Positions 42,186 to 54,639 of a stretch of DNA of 64,000 nt are shown in pieces. The stretch is from contig OY992537.1 in NCBI GenBank assembly GCA_963921195.1, forward strand, positions 131,958,694-132,022,693, read 5' to 3'. A program made the translations under genes and the position numbers. The notes under the pieces are model-generated. The model was not told where the DNA came from. It saw nothing but the letters and a program-made list of their open reading frames with translations, and made no database searches. Each line of letters opens with the position of its first letter. Position 1 is the stretch's first letter. Source of the DNA: Pegoplata infirma (Eukaryota > Arthropoda > Insecta > Diptera > Anthomyiidae).

Positions 42186-43697
42186 CGGCTAAGATGGACA
42201 ATCCTGTTAGATGAAATCACCTTGGAACAATCTACTGATACGAAATTCCTGGGTGTGATCCTGGACTCAAAGCTTTCTTGGAAAAGGAATACACAGGAAA
42301 AGATGAAAAAGTCGTTATGTGCATTTTACACTTGCAGAAAAACTTTTAGAAGAGGGTGGGAAGAAGGTGGGTGGGTATATTATTTACTGGATATATGGTG
42401 CGATAATTATCCATAATTATCTAATTATAATTAGATACCTATGCCCTTGTGTGGTGGAAAGCAGTGGATATGAAATCATGTCTCTGCAATCTACAGAAGG
42501 TACAACGACTGACGGGTGTAAGTATCACTGGTGCTATTAGATCAGCACCCCAGGCCGGCCTGGAAGTGATACTAAACATTCGGTCCGTGGATATTTACGT
42601 CAAAAGCACAGCAGCAAAATCGGCTCTCAGGTTAAGAGAGTCGCAAAGGCTTAAACAACGCTCTTGGGACACTCGACTATATTAAGCACATGGGCGGGAT
42701 GGAACTAAAACAGAGAACCGACTATATCTCACCACAGACGAACTTTGACAGAACCTTCGAAGTCCAAATACCAACTAGGGAAGACTGGGCGGAAAACTCC
42801 GTTATAACAGAGAATGCGATCTCAATCTTTACGGATGGATCAAAGATTAAGATGGTTACGGGTTCGGGAGTGTACTCTGAATGCCTCAAAATCGGGGCCT
42901 CATTGAGACTTCCAGATAAGTGTAGTGCTTTCTAGGCTGAGGTACTTGCAGTTGACAAAGCCGCGCAGATGATTATGAGAAGGGCCCTTCGCTCTTGTGC
43001 AATTAACATTTTCGTGAATAGTCTTGCAGCTTTAAAGGCCTTAGAATCAAACATTGTAAAATAGGGAATCGTATACAATCCCATCGTCAAATCAAATCCC
43101 ATCGTCAAATCAGTCAGTATAGTATATAGAAACGAATTGGCTGATGAATGTGCGAGAAATGTCTCTGAATTGGTGAGGGAACGAGTAGAACCTGACATCT
43201 CGGTTCCTATAGCGGAATTGATGAACGAAAATGATAGGATATCTGCGAACAGAATGATGGATAGGTGGATATCACTGACTATGTGCGGGATATCTCAAAC
43301 CATGTGACCACTGCCAAAGTCTTCTTACTTTTGGCGAAAAAATAATTAAAATAAAAATACAATTGGAAAATGGCCGTGTGTAAAGGAATTTCTGATAGGA
43401 ACTGTAGAAGTTGTGGAGAACTGGGGGAGGAGGAGTTAGTGCAGCAGTTATGTGAATGTCCGGGTCTGATTAGAAGCCGCCTTAAGTATTTGGGGCAATG
43501 ATTTTTCGATGGCCTAAATTGTCTAAACGGTGTCTCATTGACGTCTCTAGCAGAATACCTTAGGAAATCGGGGTGATTTAAGAAGAAGAACTTTGTATCA
43601 GAGGAGGAGTAGGGAAATAAAATTAAGGAAATTACAATGGGCCTTATGTTCTCCTAATGAATTAGCCAAATGGCGAACGCCCATCCAACCGAACCTA
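42186..43697 (+). pseudogene. LINE family B, copy B3: RT end, RNase H, zinc knuckle, 3' UTR
   Basis: Frame 42174-42416 gives TKFLGVILDSKLSWKRNTQ, the RT motif after the YADD box (usual Y-L-G-V-x-L-D-x-K-L). Later segments include LQKVQRLTGVSITGAIRSAP, then RNase H with AISIFTDGSKIK, CSAF-stop-AEVLAVDKAA (the QAE glutamate is kept but preceded by a stop), VNSLAALKALES and RNELADECAR (last aspartate). A zinc-knuckle segment, C-R-S-C-G-E-L-G-E-E-E, lies near 43400. The 3' end at about 43697 reads GGCGAACGCCCATCCAACC then GAACCTAAC. Stops and frameshifts throughout. Confidence 0.8.
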
Positions 43698-44543
43698 ACT
43701 ACAACCGATTTGTTTCGCAGTCTATGAAAACCGAAACCATGGTTTTCAAATTTGTTCTTTACTTATTCAGGTCCCTGATCGGGCGCCATTTGCTTCTGTA
43801 TGTCAATTACTTTCATGACAATCTTTACTTACCCAGTGTAAAGATTGTCATTAAAGTAATTGACGCATTCTTTAACCTGGAGAAAAAATAATCTGTTTTT
43901 GGCGGTTATTTTAGTTGGGAAATCATACTTTTCTGTGGTCGGCAATCAGTTAAAGTACTTTGTTTTTGAGCAAAATGTTTTGTATTTTAAAAAATATTCA
44001 TCTTAGTATATGTGATATTTTAAAGCAAGTTGACCTTAATATAAGAAAAGTCGGGCTTTCTATGGCTGCAAAAAAATTAGTGATTGCTGAATTTTAGCAC
44101 AAATTTTGAATGATATATTTACAATTACAATTGGAAGTGGTGTAGTCTATATTTTACATTTAGTAACATTTTTACTTGTTATATCAAGAAAAATAACAAT
44201 GCTGTTTGATTAGTGTGACCATGTTTTCAAAACCGAAATCAGTATGCTCTAATTCTGTTCAATTTTTCTATAGAAAAACTATCTGGAATTTACTCACACA
44301 ATAAAATACTCCTACTGAGCACTGCGAAATTTAATAAAATGTGTTTTTTGCGGCTCAATATTAGATTTTAGAGGAGGCCAATGCGATTTTTTTATTTGGA
44401 AAAAAATATATATACGGTTGAAGGATCTCCACAAGGGAGCGATCTTGATAAAACTTACCGTAGTTGAGGACAACTTACAATTATTAGACCCGATCTAATC
44501 TCAATGTGGATCGATCTCAATTTTGGTCATTCCAGACATAGTT
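43698..44543. other. No recognisable gene; contains block X (44358-44517)
   Basis: Mostly AT-rich. 43800-43865 has the inverted pair TGTCAATTACTTTCATGACA / TGTCATTAAAGTAATTGACG. 44358-44517 is repeated at 50365-50524 in the same orientation (TAGATTTTAGAGGAG-CCAAT, GGGAGCGATCTTGATAAAAC, ACCGTAGTTGAGGAC). Confidence 0.45.
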
Positions 44544-44557
44544 AGGCTGACCATTCG

Positions 44558-44670
44558 TACTGATTTGATCAGTACATGTACTGATTTTTGGCCACGTGTA
44601 CTGATCAAAAAACGATGTACTGATTTGTACTGATTTTTTGAAATATGTACTGATTGTACTGATTTTTGAA
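44558..44670 (+). repeat. GTACTGATTT short tandem repeat
   Basis: About eight irregular copies of TGTACTGATTTTTG directly inside the inverted-end motif AGGCTGACCATT at 44544. Confidence 0.75.
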
Positions 44671-46810
44671 CATTTCAACAAAAAAAATTGTTTTATTGGA
44701 AAATTCTATACAAAAACTTGAATTTCCATAAAATAAGTCGTCTGAGTAGTGTTTAATAACTTAAATCTGACAATGAGATCATTTATATTAAACTAGCTTA
44801 CCCGCCGGTACTTTGTTACCGGTTGCATTGAATATCGGATAATAAATGGATTTGGATTTGAGTCAACATTTCTGAAATTCATTCCTGCGGAATATTTATT
44901 TTATTTAATTGTGGTCGTTTAAGTTCGTTAAAAAACTGTAAAGAATAATTTAAACAATAAAATTAAAACATCCCGTTTAGAAATTTATTATGATAAAGAT
45001 TAAGATAAAAAATGCATTATTTTATTTCATTTCATATCCCCTTCCATTCCCTTTCGTTCCCAGTTCCATTTCATTTTGTTGCAAGTAGGTTCATTCCTTT
45101 CCGTATAACATGCAGTAAAAAAAAAATCTAGAGTCTTTATCTCAATTGCTATAAATTGTGCTATTTTAGCCTTCTTTTACCAATTGTTTTTTACCCGAAA
45201 AATATAAAAATAACCAAAATAAACTTTCTTAACCTTTCTTTTCCCTTAGAATACAAATTTCTAAAAAGCACTTTTTAAGATTTTTTTTTGCAAAATGGTC
45301 CTATGCATTATTTTACCCCTTTTTGATCCCGTATTAACGAAATTTTAAAAAAGTACTTTTTCCAGAATGTTTTCTTCACCGAAGGAATCTTCATTTCAAA
45401 TATAAAAAGAACCAAAAGAACACTTTTTACAACCCTTATAAATGGTTTTCTAAAAAGTACTTTTCCAGAATGTTGTTTTTTTATCACCCAATTTTCAATT
45501 TCCCAATTTCAAGTTTTTGAAACCATTATTTTATAGAAAAGCAAAAAGTACTTAAGAACAATATTTTACCCTTTAGAATCAGAATTTCCAATAAGTTTTT
45601 TCTGCTGAAGGATTCTACATTTATTTTTTTACCCCTTAGAATCGGAATTTCCAAAAAGTCCTTTTCAAGAATGTTTTCACCAAACAATCCTACATCCCAA
45701 ATTTTAAATTTCTGGGACCATTATTTGGCGAAATATAAAAATTTCTAAGAGGGCACTTTTTAAACCCCCCTTAGAAACAAAATTTCCAAAATGTCCTTTT
45801 TCCAGAATGTTGTTTTCGCCGAAGGATTCTACATTCCTAATTTTAATGCTCTGGGACCATTATTCCAGAAAAAGAATAAAATACCAGAGTACACTATTTT
45901 CACCCATATTGTCCCCATTGAATTGGAATTTACAAAAAGCACAATACCAGAAGTACAGTTTTTACCCTTTACCCAGCCTTAGTGGATTTATTTACCTGCA
46001 GGTGAATCTACACTCCAAATTTTAAGTTTCTAGGATCATAATTTTAGGAAATATAAAAAGTACTAATTGTAAGTACAGATTTATACCCTTTTTACCCCCT
46101 TAGAATCAATAGGCAAAACCCGAGCCTTTATGACCATTATTTCAGGAACTATAAAAAGTACCAAAAGTGCTTCCCCCCATAGAAACGGAATTTTACAAAA
46201 AGCACTTTTTCCAAAATGTTTTTTACCAAAGGATTCTACATAACAAATTTCAAGTTTCTACAGCTATTTTTTAGAATATTTAAAAAGTATCAAAAGTAAG
46301 CGGAATTTCCAAAAAGTACTTTTGATTTTAACCCTTCGACCCTTAGAAACGGAATTTCTAAAAATAACTTTTTTTGTTTTTTTTTCACCGAAGAATCCTA
46401 CATTTCAACTTTCAAGTTTCTAGGGACAACATTTCAGGAAATATAAAAAGTACCAAAGGTACAATTTTTTACCCATTTTACCTTCCTAGAATCAACATTG
46501 GCAAAAACACAGCCATAGTAGATCTCTTTTCAGGGAGGTGATTCTATATTCCAAATTTCATTCTTGTAGGACCAGTATTTTATGAAATAAAAAAAAGTAC
46601 CAAAACTACATTTTTTACCCTATTTTACACCCGTGGAACAAACACTGGCAAAAACTCAGCTGTAGTGGATCTATTTTTCAGGATGTGAACCTACCTTACA
46701 AACTTAAAATTTCTAGGACCTTTATTTCAGGAAATATTAAAGGTACCAAAAGTGAAGTTTTTACCTTTTTTACCCCCTCAGTCTCACCCCTATCTCACCC
46801 TACACCTAAA

Positions 46811-47707
46811 AGGTACTTTTTATTAAAGGTACTTTTAATAAAAGGTACTTCTTTAAAGTTTATTTTTATAAAAGGTACTTTTTATAAAAGGTACTTTTTA
46901 TAAAAGGTACTTTTTATAAAAGGTACTTTTTATAAAAGGTACTTTTTATAAAAGGTACTTTTTATAAAAGGTACTTTTTATAAAAGGTAGTTTTTTTAAA
47001 AGGTACTTTTTATTAAAGGTACTTTTTATTAAAGGTACTTTTTATAAAAGGTACTTTTTATAAAAGGTACTTTTTATAAAAGGTACTTTTTATAAAAGGT
47101 ACTTTTTATAAAAGGTACTTTTTATAAAAGGTACTTTTTATAAAAGGTACTTTTTATAAAAGGTACTTTTTATAAAAGGTACTTTTTATAAAAGGTACTT
47201 TTTATAAAAGGTACTTTTTATAAAAGGTACTTTTTATAAAAGGTACTTTTTATAAAAGGTACTTTTTATAAAAGGTACTTTTTATAAAAGGTACTTTTTA
47301 TAAAAGGTACTTTTGATAAAAGGTACTTTTTATAAAAGGTACTTTTTATAAAAGGTACTTTTTATAAAAGGTATTTTTTATAAAAGGTACTTTTTATAAA
47401 AGGTACTTTTTATAAATGGTACTTTTTATAAATGGTACTTTTTATAAAAGGTACTTTTTATAAAAGGTACTTTTTATAAAAGGTACTTTTTATAAAAGGT
47501 ACTTTTTATAAAAGGTACTTTTTATAAAAGGTACTTTTTATAAAAGGTACTTTTTATAAAAGGTACTTTTTATAAAAGGTACTTTTTATAAAAGGTACTT
47601 TTTATAAAAGGCACTTTTTATAAAAGGTACTTTTTATAAAAGGTACTTTTTATAAAAGGTACTTTTAATAAAAGGAAATTTTTATAAAAGGAAATTTTTA
47701 TAAAAGT
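46811..47707 (+). repeat. 16-bp minisatellite, about 56 units
   Basis: Same consensus GGTACTTTTTATAAAA and orientation as the array in copy 1, ending into AAGTACTTTTTCCAAAATG, the same position within the ~146-bp unit. Confidence 0.95.
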
Positions 47708-47719
47708 ACTTTTTCCAAA

Positions 47720-49090
47720 ATGTTTTTGGACCGAAGGGTACTACATTCCAAATTTCAAGTTTCTATGGCCATTATTTAAAGAAATAAAAAAAAAGTACTA
47801 AAAGTATACCTTTTATCCCTTTTACCCCTTTCGAAACCAAATTTTTAAAAAGCACTTTTTCCAGAATGTTTTTTCTCCAAAGGCTCCTACATTTCAAATT
47901 TCAAGTTTGTTTGATCTTTATTTCAGTAAATAAATAAAAAGTACTACAAGTACACTTTTTTACCCGTTTTACCCCCTTAGAATCAACATTGGCAAAAACC
48001 CAGCCTTAGTGAATCTGTTTTCCGGGAGGTGAACCTACATTTCAAATTTCAAGTTTGTATGACCTTTATTTCAGTAAATAAAAAAAGTACCAAAAGTACA
48101 CTTTTTTACCCGTTTTACCACCTCAGAATCAACATTGGCAAAAACCTAGCCTTAGTGAATCTATTTTCCGGGTGTTAAACCTATATTCCCAATTTCAAGT
48201 TTCTAGGACAATTATTTAAGGAAATATAAAAGGTACCAAAAGTACATTTTTTTACCCTTTTTACCCCATTAAAATCAACAATGGCAAAAATCCAGCCTTA
48301 CTGGATCTATATTCCAGGATGTGAACATACAGTCCAAATTTCCAGTCTCTATGACCATTATATTGAGGAGATATAAAAAGTACCAAAAGTACAGTTTTTT
48401 ACCCTTTTTACCCCCTTAGAGTCAACATTGGCAAAAGTCCAGCCTTAGTGGATCTATGTTCCAGGAGGTGAACATACAGTCCAAATTTCAAGTCTCTATG
48501 ACCATTATTTCGGGAGATATAAAAAGTACCAAAAGTACAGTTTTTTACCCTTTTTACCCCCTTAGAATCAACACTGGCAAAAATCCAGCCTTAATGGACC
48601 TATATTCCGGGCGGTGAACCTACATTCCAAATTTAAAGTTTCTAGAAACATTATTAAAAGATATATAAAAGGTACCAAAAGTACGGTTTTTTACCCTTTT
48701 TACCCCCTTATAATCAACACTGGCAAAAATCCAGCCTTACTGGATCTAAATTCCAGGATGTGAACATACAGTCCAAATTTCAAGTCTCTATGACCATTAT
48801 TTCAGGAGATATAAAAAGTACCAAAAGTACAGTTTTTTACCCTTTTTACCCTGTTAGAATCAACACTGACAAAAATCCAGCCTTAGTGGATCTATGTTCC
48901 GGGAGGTGAACATACAGTCCAAATTTCAAGTCTCTATGACCATTATTTCGGGAGATATAAAAAGTACCAAAAGTACAGTTTTTTACCCTTTTTACCCCCT
49001 TAGAATCAACACTGGCAAAAATCCAGCCTTAGTGGATCTATATTCCGGGAGGTAAACCTACAGTCCAAATTTCAAGTCTCTAGCTTCAGC
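47720..49090 (+). repeat. ~146-bp tandem units
   Basis: About nine units with AGTACCAAAAGTACAGTTTT and TTAGAATCAACACTGGCAAA; spacing of 146 bp was measured between units near 48572 and 48718. Units nearest the right end are the most alike. Confidence 0.85.
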
Positions 49091-49108
49091 GGTTTGGGCT
49101 GGGCGATG

Positions 49109-49148
49109 ATGAATCAGTCAGTCAGTCAGTCAGTCACTCACTCACTCA
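49109..49148 (+). repeat. (GTCA)n/(CTCA)n microsatellite
   Basis: About ten tetranucleotide units before CAACTCTTTTATATATATAG, matching the position in copy 1. Confidence 0.9.
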
Positions 49149-49171
49149 CCCAACTCTTTTATATATATAGA

Positions 49172-50750
49172 TTAATTCTGAGGAGCTAATCATCAAGAGT
49201 TTCATTTCTTAACTCGAAATTAATTTGATCTTCACTAATTTATATGAAAAAGCGCACAAAATCTTTATGGTTTTCTATAACAAAAAATTAAAGGGATGAT
49301 AGATTTTCTATTTTTAGTAAGATAATGTAATGGCATAAATCCAAATGATTCTGAAATGTTCGATAAGGTAATTTCAGAGACTAAATATAACAGTTATATG
49401 TGTCTTTTTGCTTTAAAAAAATCATTAAACGAATGTTTTCCAAACTAAGTATTTTATATATGAAAGGACGTATAGAGATGTCCCGTGTTTAAATTTGCAA
49501 TAACTTTTATTTTTTTGATTTTTACAATAACAGTAAAAATAACAGTTATTAAAAACTTTTTGTTCAAACAATCTAAAATAACTTTTATTTTTTACTTATT
49601 GGAGTAAATAATTGTTATAACAGTTATTTTAAAAAAAATCAATCAAAGTTTATATCTTTAAATCAATTATTGAAGTATTAGCTATCAATAGGATTCTTTT
49701 GCATGCGTTCATTTTAGTTTTACTTTTATAACTCAAGTTCTTTAAGGCTGAAAGAGTTTTTGATAACAGTTATAAAAAATAAAATTTTTTTATTTCTGTT
49801 ATTTTGAACAGATATTTATATAAATCATTTCAAACTGTTTTTTTTTAATTTTTATTAAAAAAATATTTTTGAACAGTTTAATTTAATTTTTTCAATAAAT
49901 CACATAACAGTTTTGGTCTCTGGGTAATTTAATAAAAATTAATTGGAAAAAATGCTCGGAACATCAGGGTTTTAAAAAAACCTGTGCTTATTGTCTGGAA
50001 GTTTTCTAAAAGGAAGAAATATCAGAACTTAAGGGGAAAAGTCCTCAGATTCTAAGGGATTTTCTTATTCTAAAAACCAGCGGGGTTTTGTTATATTTTC
50101 TACACTGAAACGATTTTGTTGGTAAATCATTCAAATGCCGTTGTTTGAAGCCAACTAAATTTTCTGCAAAATAACGGCAACAGCTTATGGGAGTTGTTTT
50201 TTAACAGTTGTTTTAATTGCCCGCAAGTTTGTTAGTTTATTCGAAATTTTTTTATTTGTTGAAAAAAATCGTTAGTACGCCCAAACTTGAACTGCAGGGT
50301 AAAAAAAAAATAAATCGGCCGATTTTAATATATTTTTTCCCTCTCCTTACTCCCCTTAAACCTTAATATTAGATTTTAGAGGAGCCCAATGCGATTTTTT
50401 TTATTTGGAAAAATATATCTATACGGTTGAATGGTCCCCAAAGGGGAGCGATCTTGATAAAACATACCGTAGTTGAGGACGACTAACAATTATTAGACCC
50501 GGTCTAATCTGACTGTGGATCGTTCTTTTGGTACAAATTCGGTATGTACCAATATGAAACAAATGGAAAAAAATGTCCCGTGTAAAAATCGATTTTATCT
50601 TATCTGATCTTCTTTGATCTGATAATATATGATTGCATCTGATTGGATATAATTGTATCTGATCAGATGTAGTTATATGTCAAATTTGTCCCGATGTTGA
50701 CCCAATCCGAGATATAATACATTCTCAATTTTATTTATATGAATAAATAT
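49172..50750. other. Non-coding; blocks Y (50292-50364) and X (50365-50524)
   Basis: 49500-49920 has repeated AACAGTTATTTT-like motifs. Block Y (CTGCAGGGTAAAAAAAA then AATCGGCCGATTTTAATAT) recurs at 51874-51947. Block X recurs at 44358-44517. 50580-50710 is related to the 36.7-38.4 kb MITE. No ORF. Confidence 0.5.
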
Positions 50751-50752
50751 TA

Positions 50753-51848
50753 GGGTGCACCAAAAAAACGAAGTTGTTAGATATTGACCGGGCCCCCCCC
50801 CCCCCTAGAAATGTGCATTTGGGGGTAAAAACATGTCTCACAAAATTTTAGGAAAATCGGATATGGGTAAGACCTGACGCATCGGCCCTGAAGTTTGAAA
50901 ATTGAATTACAAAGGGAAAATATGACTTTTTATAGATTATCTCAATTTTGAGATGTAAATCTGTAAATGTTTAAAAATTCAAAATTTTCTAAAATTTGAC
51001 CTTTGACCCTTAACAGGGGCAATTTTTTATATCTCAATTTCGCCCTAATTTTGCGAATTGAAGTAATCTATCTCGTGTTGATATAATTCGGTCCAAAACA
51101 TATGAAGTTTGTAAAAAAAACAAAATAAATAAATAAAAGCAAAAAAAGTGCAAAAAATCACTACATTCCCGAAATCCACCAAAATTACATCACTGTAATA
51201 GCCAAATGAAAACAGCAAAGCCTACAATTTTCGTGGTTTTTATTCCTTTATATGTGTTTAACAAATCCTTAAACTCCGATAGTCGATTTTTTTAAATTTC
51301 TTTAACAAAAAAAATAAAAATTTAAAATTGGAGATTTGAAAATAGTGTTGAAAAATTCAGAAAACTTAAAACAAGTTAACAAAACGCAATATGAAAAATA
51401 TTTATCTTCTTAGTACATTGGGACTTGAAGAATAAAAAAATGTTGTTACAGTAGATAATTTCAATAAATTTCTAAAATGGGCCTCGAATCCCTTGTTTAA
51501 ATGGTCTGACACACGTTAGTTGCCTGGGGAAGTTGTAATAACATGGCTGATTTTTAACCGATTTTAGTATTTAATACCTTATTCGAAAAACATTTTACTC
51601 CAAATCACAATTCTGTGACCATTTGAATTCAAACTTAACTCAAAATATCGAAAAAATTGAGAAAATGGATAAAAAGTCATATTTTCCCCTTGTAATTCGA
51701 TTTTCAAACTTCAGGGCCGATGCGGCAGGTCTTACCCATATCCGATTTTCCTAAAATTTTGTGAGACATGTTTTTACCCCCAAATGCACATTTCTAGGGG
51801 GGGGGGGGCCCGGTCAATATTTAACAACTTCGTTTTTTTGGTGCACCC
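50753..51848. mobile_element. Fold-back element with GGGTGCACC termini
   Basis: Ends GGGTGCACCAAAAAAACGAA and its complement, flanked by TA (50751-50752, 51849-51850). Arms of about 180 bp are nearly identical, including a long C run (50799-50812) facing a G run (51797-51810). Interior 51300-51660 matches the arms at 32.9-33.5 kb. No ORF. Confidence 0.85.
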
Positions 51849-51873
51849 TAATAAATATAAACAGATAACACCC

Positions 51874-51947
51874 TGCAGGGTAAAAAAAAATAAATCGGCC
51901 GATTTTAATATATTTTTTTCTCTCCCCTTACTCCGCTTAAACCTTTA
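51874..51947 (+). repeat. Block Y, second copy
   Basis: Direct repeat of 50292-50364, centred on the palindrome AATCGGCCGATT. The two copies flank block X and the 50.75-51.85 kb fold-back element. Confidence 0.8.
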
Positions 51948-52007
51948 TCAGAACAGAATTTTTTATCGGTAAGTGTACTTATAAAATCAGTGCTAAATGG
52001 TCAGCCT

Positions 52008-52870
52008 CCTTTCTATGTATGATGCTATAAGTTGTTCATTCTTACTACGAAAAACATACATACCTTCAGTTATTATTGCTGTGAACAATTATTATTGTCC
52101 TCCCATGCTGTGTGTGTGTATTGAATTGTGGATTCCATGAGTGTTTTTCTCATCTTAATCCACTTGGTTCCGGTAAAACTTTATTCCGCACATATGTTTA
52201 TGTGGACACTCTGTGTGAATCTTTTACAGACGTTCGTTTGTGTAGTTTGGCCAATTGAAAATTATAATATATGAAGTACCGATGTTTGTATGTTTGTCAT
52301 TATAATATTTGTTGTTATGTGAATTAAGATGGTGACCACTACAGGTTACGGATGTTAAACAGGATAAATTATTTGAATACATGTTGTGAATAAATGTTGG
52401 TATATTCTCTATTAAAAAATAAAGTTTATTAAATTTTCCATTGTATTATATTTTCCAAATCACCAGCATCATTCCGTTTGTAATGCCACAAAATATGCCA
52501 CAGAATGAGTTTTAACAATTTCCAACATAACAATTCTATTTTTAGTTATCTCTATTTTACTTCATACTATCTTTCACCACACCCCTCTTCAAGCAATTTG
52601 AAGTTATGTGCATTTCACTTTTCTTTATTTTGAACTTTTAAAATCGTTAACACGAAAATTCTAGCTGATCCTGTTTTCGAGTTATCGCTAAATAATAACA
52701 CTGATCGACAAAAAAAACCTCACAGTGAAATATTCAACTGATTGTTATATATTTTGCTGGCCTGCATCCAAATCTGCCATCCAATTTTTTCTAGCACGTA
52801 TCGTTTTTGAGATATTCGCTGTTAAAAAAACAATAATTTCGCACTTTTAGGAGTCCACTGTTATGGGGGG
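52008..52870. other. Mostly unassigned; satellite-unit relative at 52635-52700
   Basis: 52008-52630 shows no repeat or gene and may be host sequence. 52635-52700 (GTTAACACGAAAATTCTAGC, TTTTCGAGTTATCGCTAAAT) resembles one unit of the TTAA element. 52795-52830 has TCGTTTTTGAGATATTCGCT. Confidence 0.4.
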
Positions 52871-52874
52871 TGTT

Positions 52875-53262
52875 CTATAGTGGAATCGAAGAACGAAATT
52901 GAAATTTGTGGGAGTACTTACAGGACACTATATAATTGGCCTATTGCGGATAGGAATTTCGGATAGGGACTATTGTAGAATTTGTTTGGAAGTGGAGGAG
53001 GAGTCGGTGACGCACTTGTAATGTGAATGCCCGGGTCTGATGAGAAGCCGCCTTAAGCATTTAGGGCGAAGATTTTTTGATGACCTGAACGGTGTCTCAT
53101 TGTCGTCTCTAGCAGACTACCTTAGGGAATCGTGGTGGTTTAAGAAGTAGAGCTTTGTTTTAAAGGGGAAGTAAGGAAATAACAATTTAGGGAATCACAA
53201 TGGGCCTTATTAACTTCGAGTGAATTCGGCAATTGGCGAACGCCCATCCAACCTAACGAAAT
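52875..53262 (+). pseudogene. LINE family B, copy B4: 3' end
   Basis: Encodes the last ~100 residues and 3' UTR. The zinc knuckle reads DYCRICLEVEEESVTHL, then after a stop CECPGLMRSRLKHLG and LADYLRESWWFKK. It ends GGCGAACGCCCATCCAACC-TAAC, as B3. 5'-truncated. Confidence 0.8.
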
Positions 53263-54150
53263 TTGTTTGACATTAAGTTTGATTTATGTTTTTTGGATAA
53301 TCTTACAACATTCGTTAGGACTATTAGGTTATGCTTGTCAAAGTCGAAAATCACAAAAATTAAGAAATCGCGATTTAAGACTACGAAGGCATTTTAATAT
53401 TTTTGAAACCGAATTTATTTGAATTTAATTATTATAAAAAAAATTCCATCTTCCTCTTCAGCTTTCTGTTAAATTTTTGTCAGCAATTTTCTACAACTAA
53501 AATAATGATGTTGTAAACTCAATGGTCTAGCAACTTTATGGTCATAAAGCGTCATTTTACAGTGAATCTAAAACTACACAGGGAATGAGAAGGAGGAAGA
53601 TGTTGATAATGACGGAGTTGAATATACCCTCTCACTTTGCTAACAGTTTATAACTATTAACGCTGCCATCAATGCAATTTGAGCTCGACATAAAAACACC
53701 TGATGATAATGATACTTTTGACTATATTCTTGCTTCCTGTCATCCATGCTGTCAACGTTCTTTCATTTGTTTTTCACTGTTTTTTTTTTTATTTTTTATT
53801 CGGGTCATTATGATTTTAGCTTTGACAATGAGGTTGATGATGATATTCTTGGCGGTGGTTAGTGTTTTTTTTCTTTCTTTTTGATGTGATGTTGTTTCAG
53901 TGCGATTTTAATGACTGTAATAATCATCTTGCCAAATGGTGATGGTTTTCTTTGGTTTATATGTATTTTCTTTTTTTTTGTAGTATGTACTTATTTTTAT
54001 GTCTTAAGAACAAAATTGTAAAATCTTTAGATTTTTTATTTTACTTTTATAAAAAAAAAAGAAAATAACTCGTACATATTTTAAGCTGTTTGTGGGTTAT
54101 AACAATAAAAATGATATTAGCTAAGTTTTAAAAGTACAATTTTATCATTT
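53263..54150. other. No recognisable gene (about 890 bp)
   Basis: AT-rich, with GATGAT/AATGAT triplets at 53580-53720 and 53830-53850. No repeats shared with other parts of the window. Confidence 0.4.
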
Positions 54151-54153
54151 TAA

Positions 54154-54413
54154 CAGGCCTATTCTCAGTTATGACTCGTTATGACTAATTTTATTATTTT
54201 CAAACTTCATATTCCCTGTGTTTGTTGTAAACACAATCATAAAAAGTCTCAAAATTTAAAATTATTTGTCAATTTTGAGACGATGTGGGTAGCAGGTCTT
54301 TATTTTTTTGAAATTTTCAAACAAAATTTGAATTTTTTTATGATTGTTTACAACAACCACACAGAAAAAATTAAGTTATGATTGAGTTATGACTTTTTTT
54401 GTGAATAGGCCCC
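54154..54413. mobile_element. PIF/Harbinger-like MITE (GGGCCTATTC termini), copy 3
   Basis: Ends CAGGCCTATTCTCAGTTATG and GTTATGACTTTTTTTGTGAA followed by TAGGCCCC, flanked by TAA (54151-54153, 54414-54416). It is nearly palindromic over its 260 bp (TTGTTGTAAACA faces TGTTTACAACAA). Non-coding. Confidence 0.75.
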
Positions 54414-54639
54414 TAAATCTCATTTGTATGTAACACCTGTCTAAAAGCAAATAGTGTTTTCGAGGGATTTCTGTGTTGGGTTTATCTAGCAGACCAGTGG
54501 CCCCGAATGGACCTGTTAAGGATCCTAGCATTTCCAGTTTAATACAATTACTTTTTAAACTCATTCGGTCGCTGGATCTCCTTTTAAACACGCATTTTAC
54601 GGGAAATTCCATGACGCCGTTTAAAGTTTTGGATCATTC

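Larger units (their letters stand above)
44793..49171 (+). mobile_element. Helentron/Helitron-like element carrying minisatellites, copy 2
   Basis: Starts CTAGCTTACCCGCCGGTACT and ends TTTTATATATATAGA, as copy 1, again with A on the left and T on the right (ATTAAA and TTAATT) and no duplication. The body carries the same ~146-bp units, a 16-bp minisatellite at the equivalent position, and a shorter GTCA/CTCA run. 4379 bp, longer than copy 1 because more ~146-bp units are present on both sides of the array. Non-coding. Confidence 0.75.

Noticed and set aside
46685..46903. ORF overlapping the second minisatellite
   Set aside because: Open frame produced by the 16-bp repeat and adjoining repeat units.
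50292..51947. Block Y direct repeats as LTRs of a retrovirus-like element
   Set aside because: Only ~74 bp, no TG...CA ends, no primer-binding site or gag/pol between them; a fold-back element lies inside.
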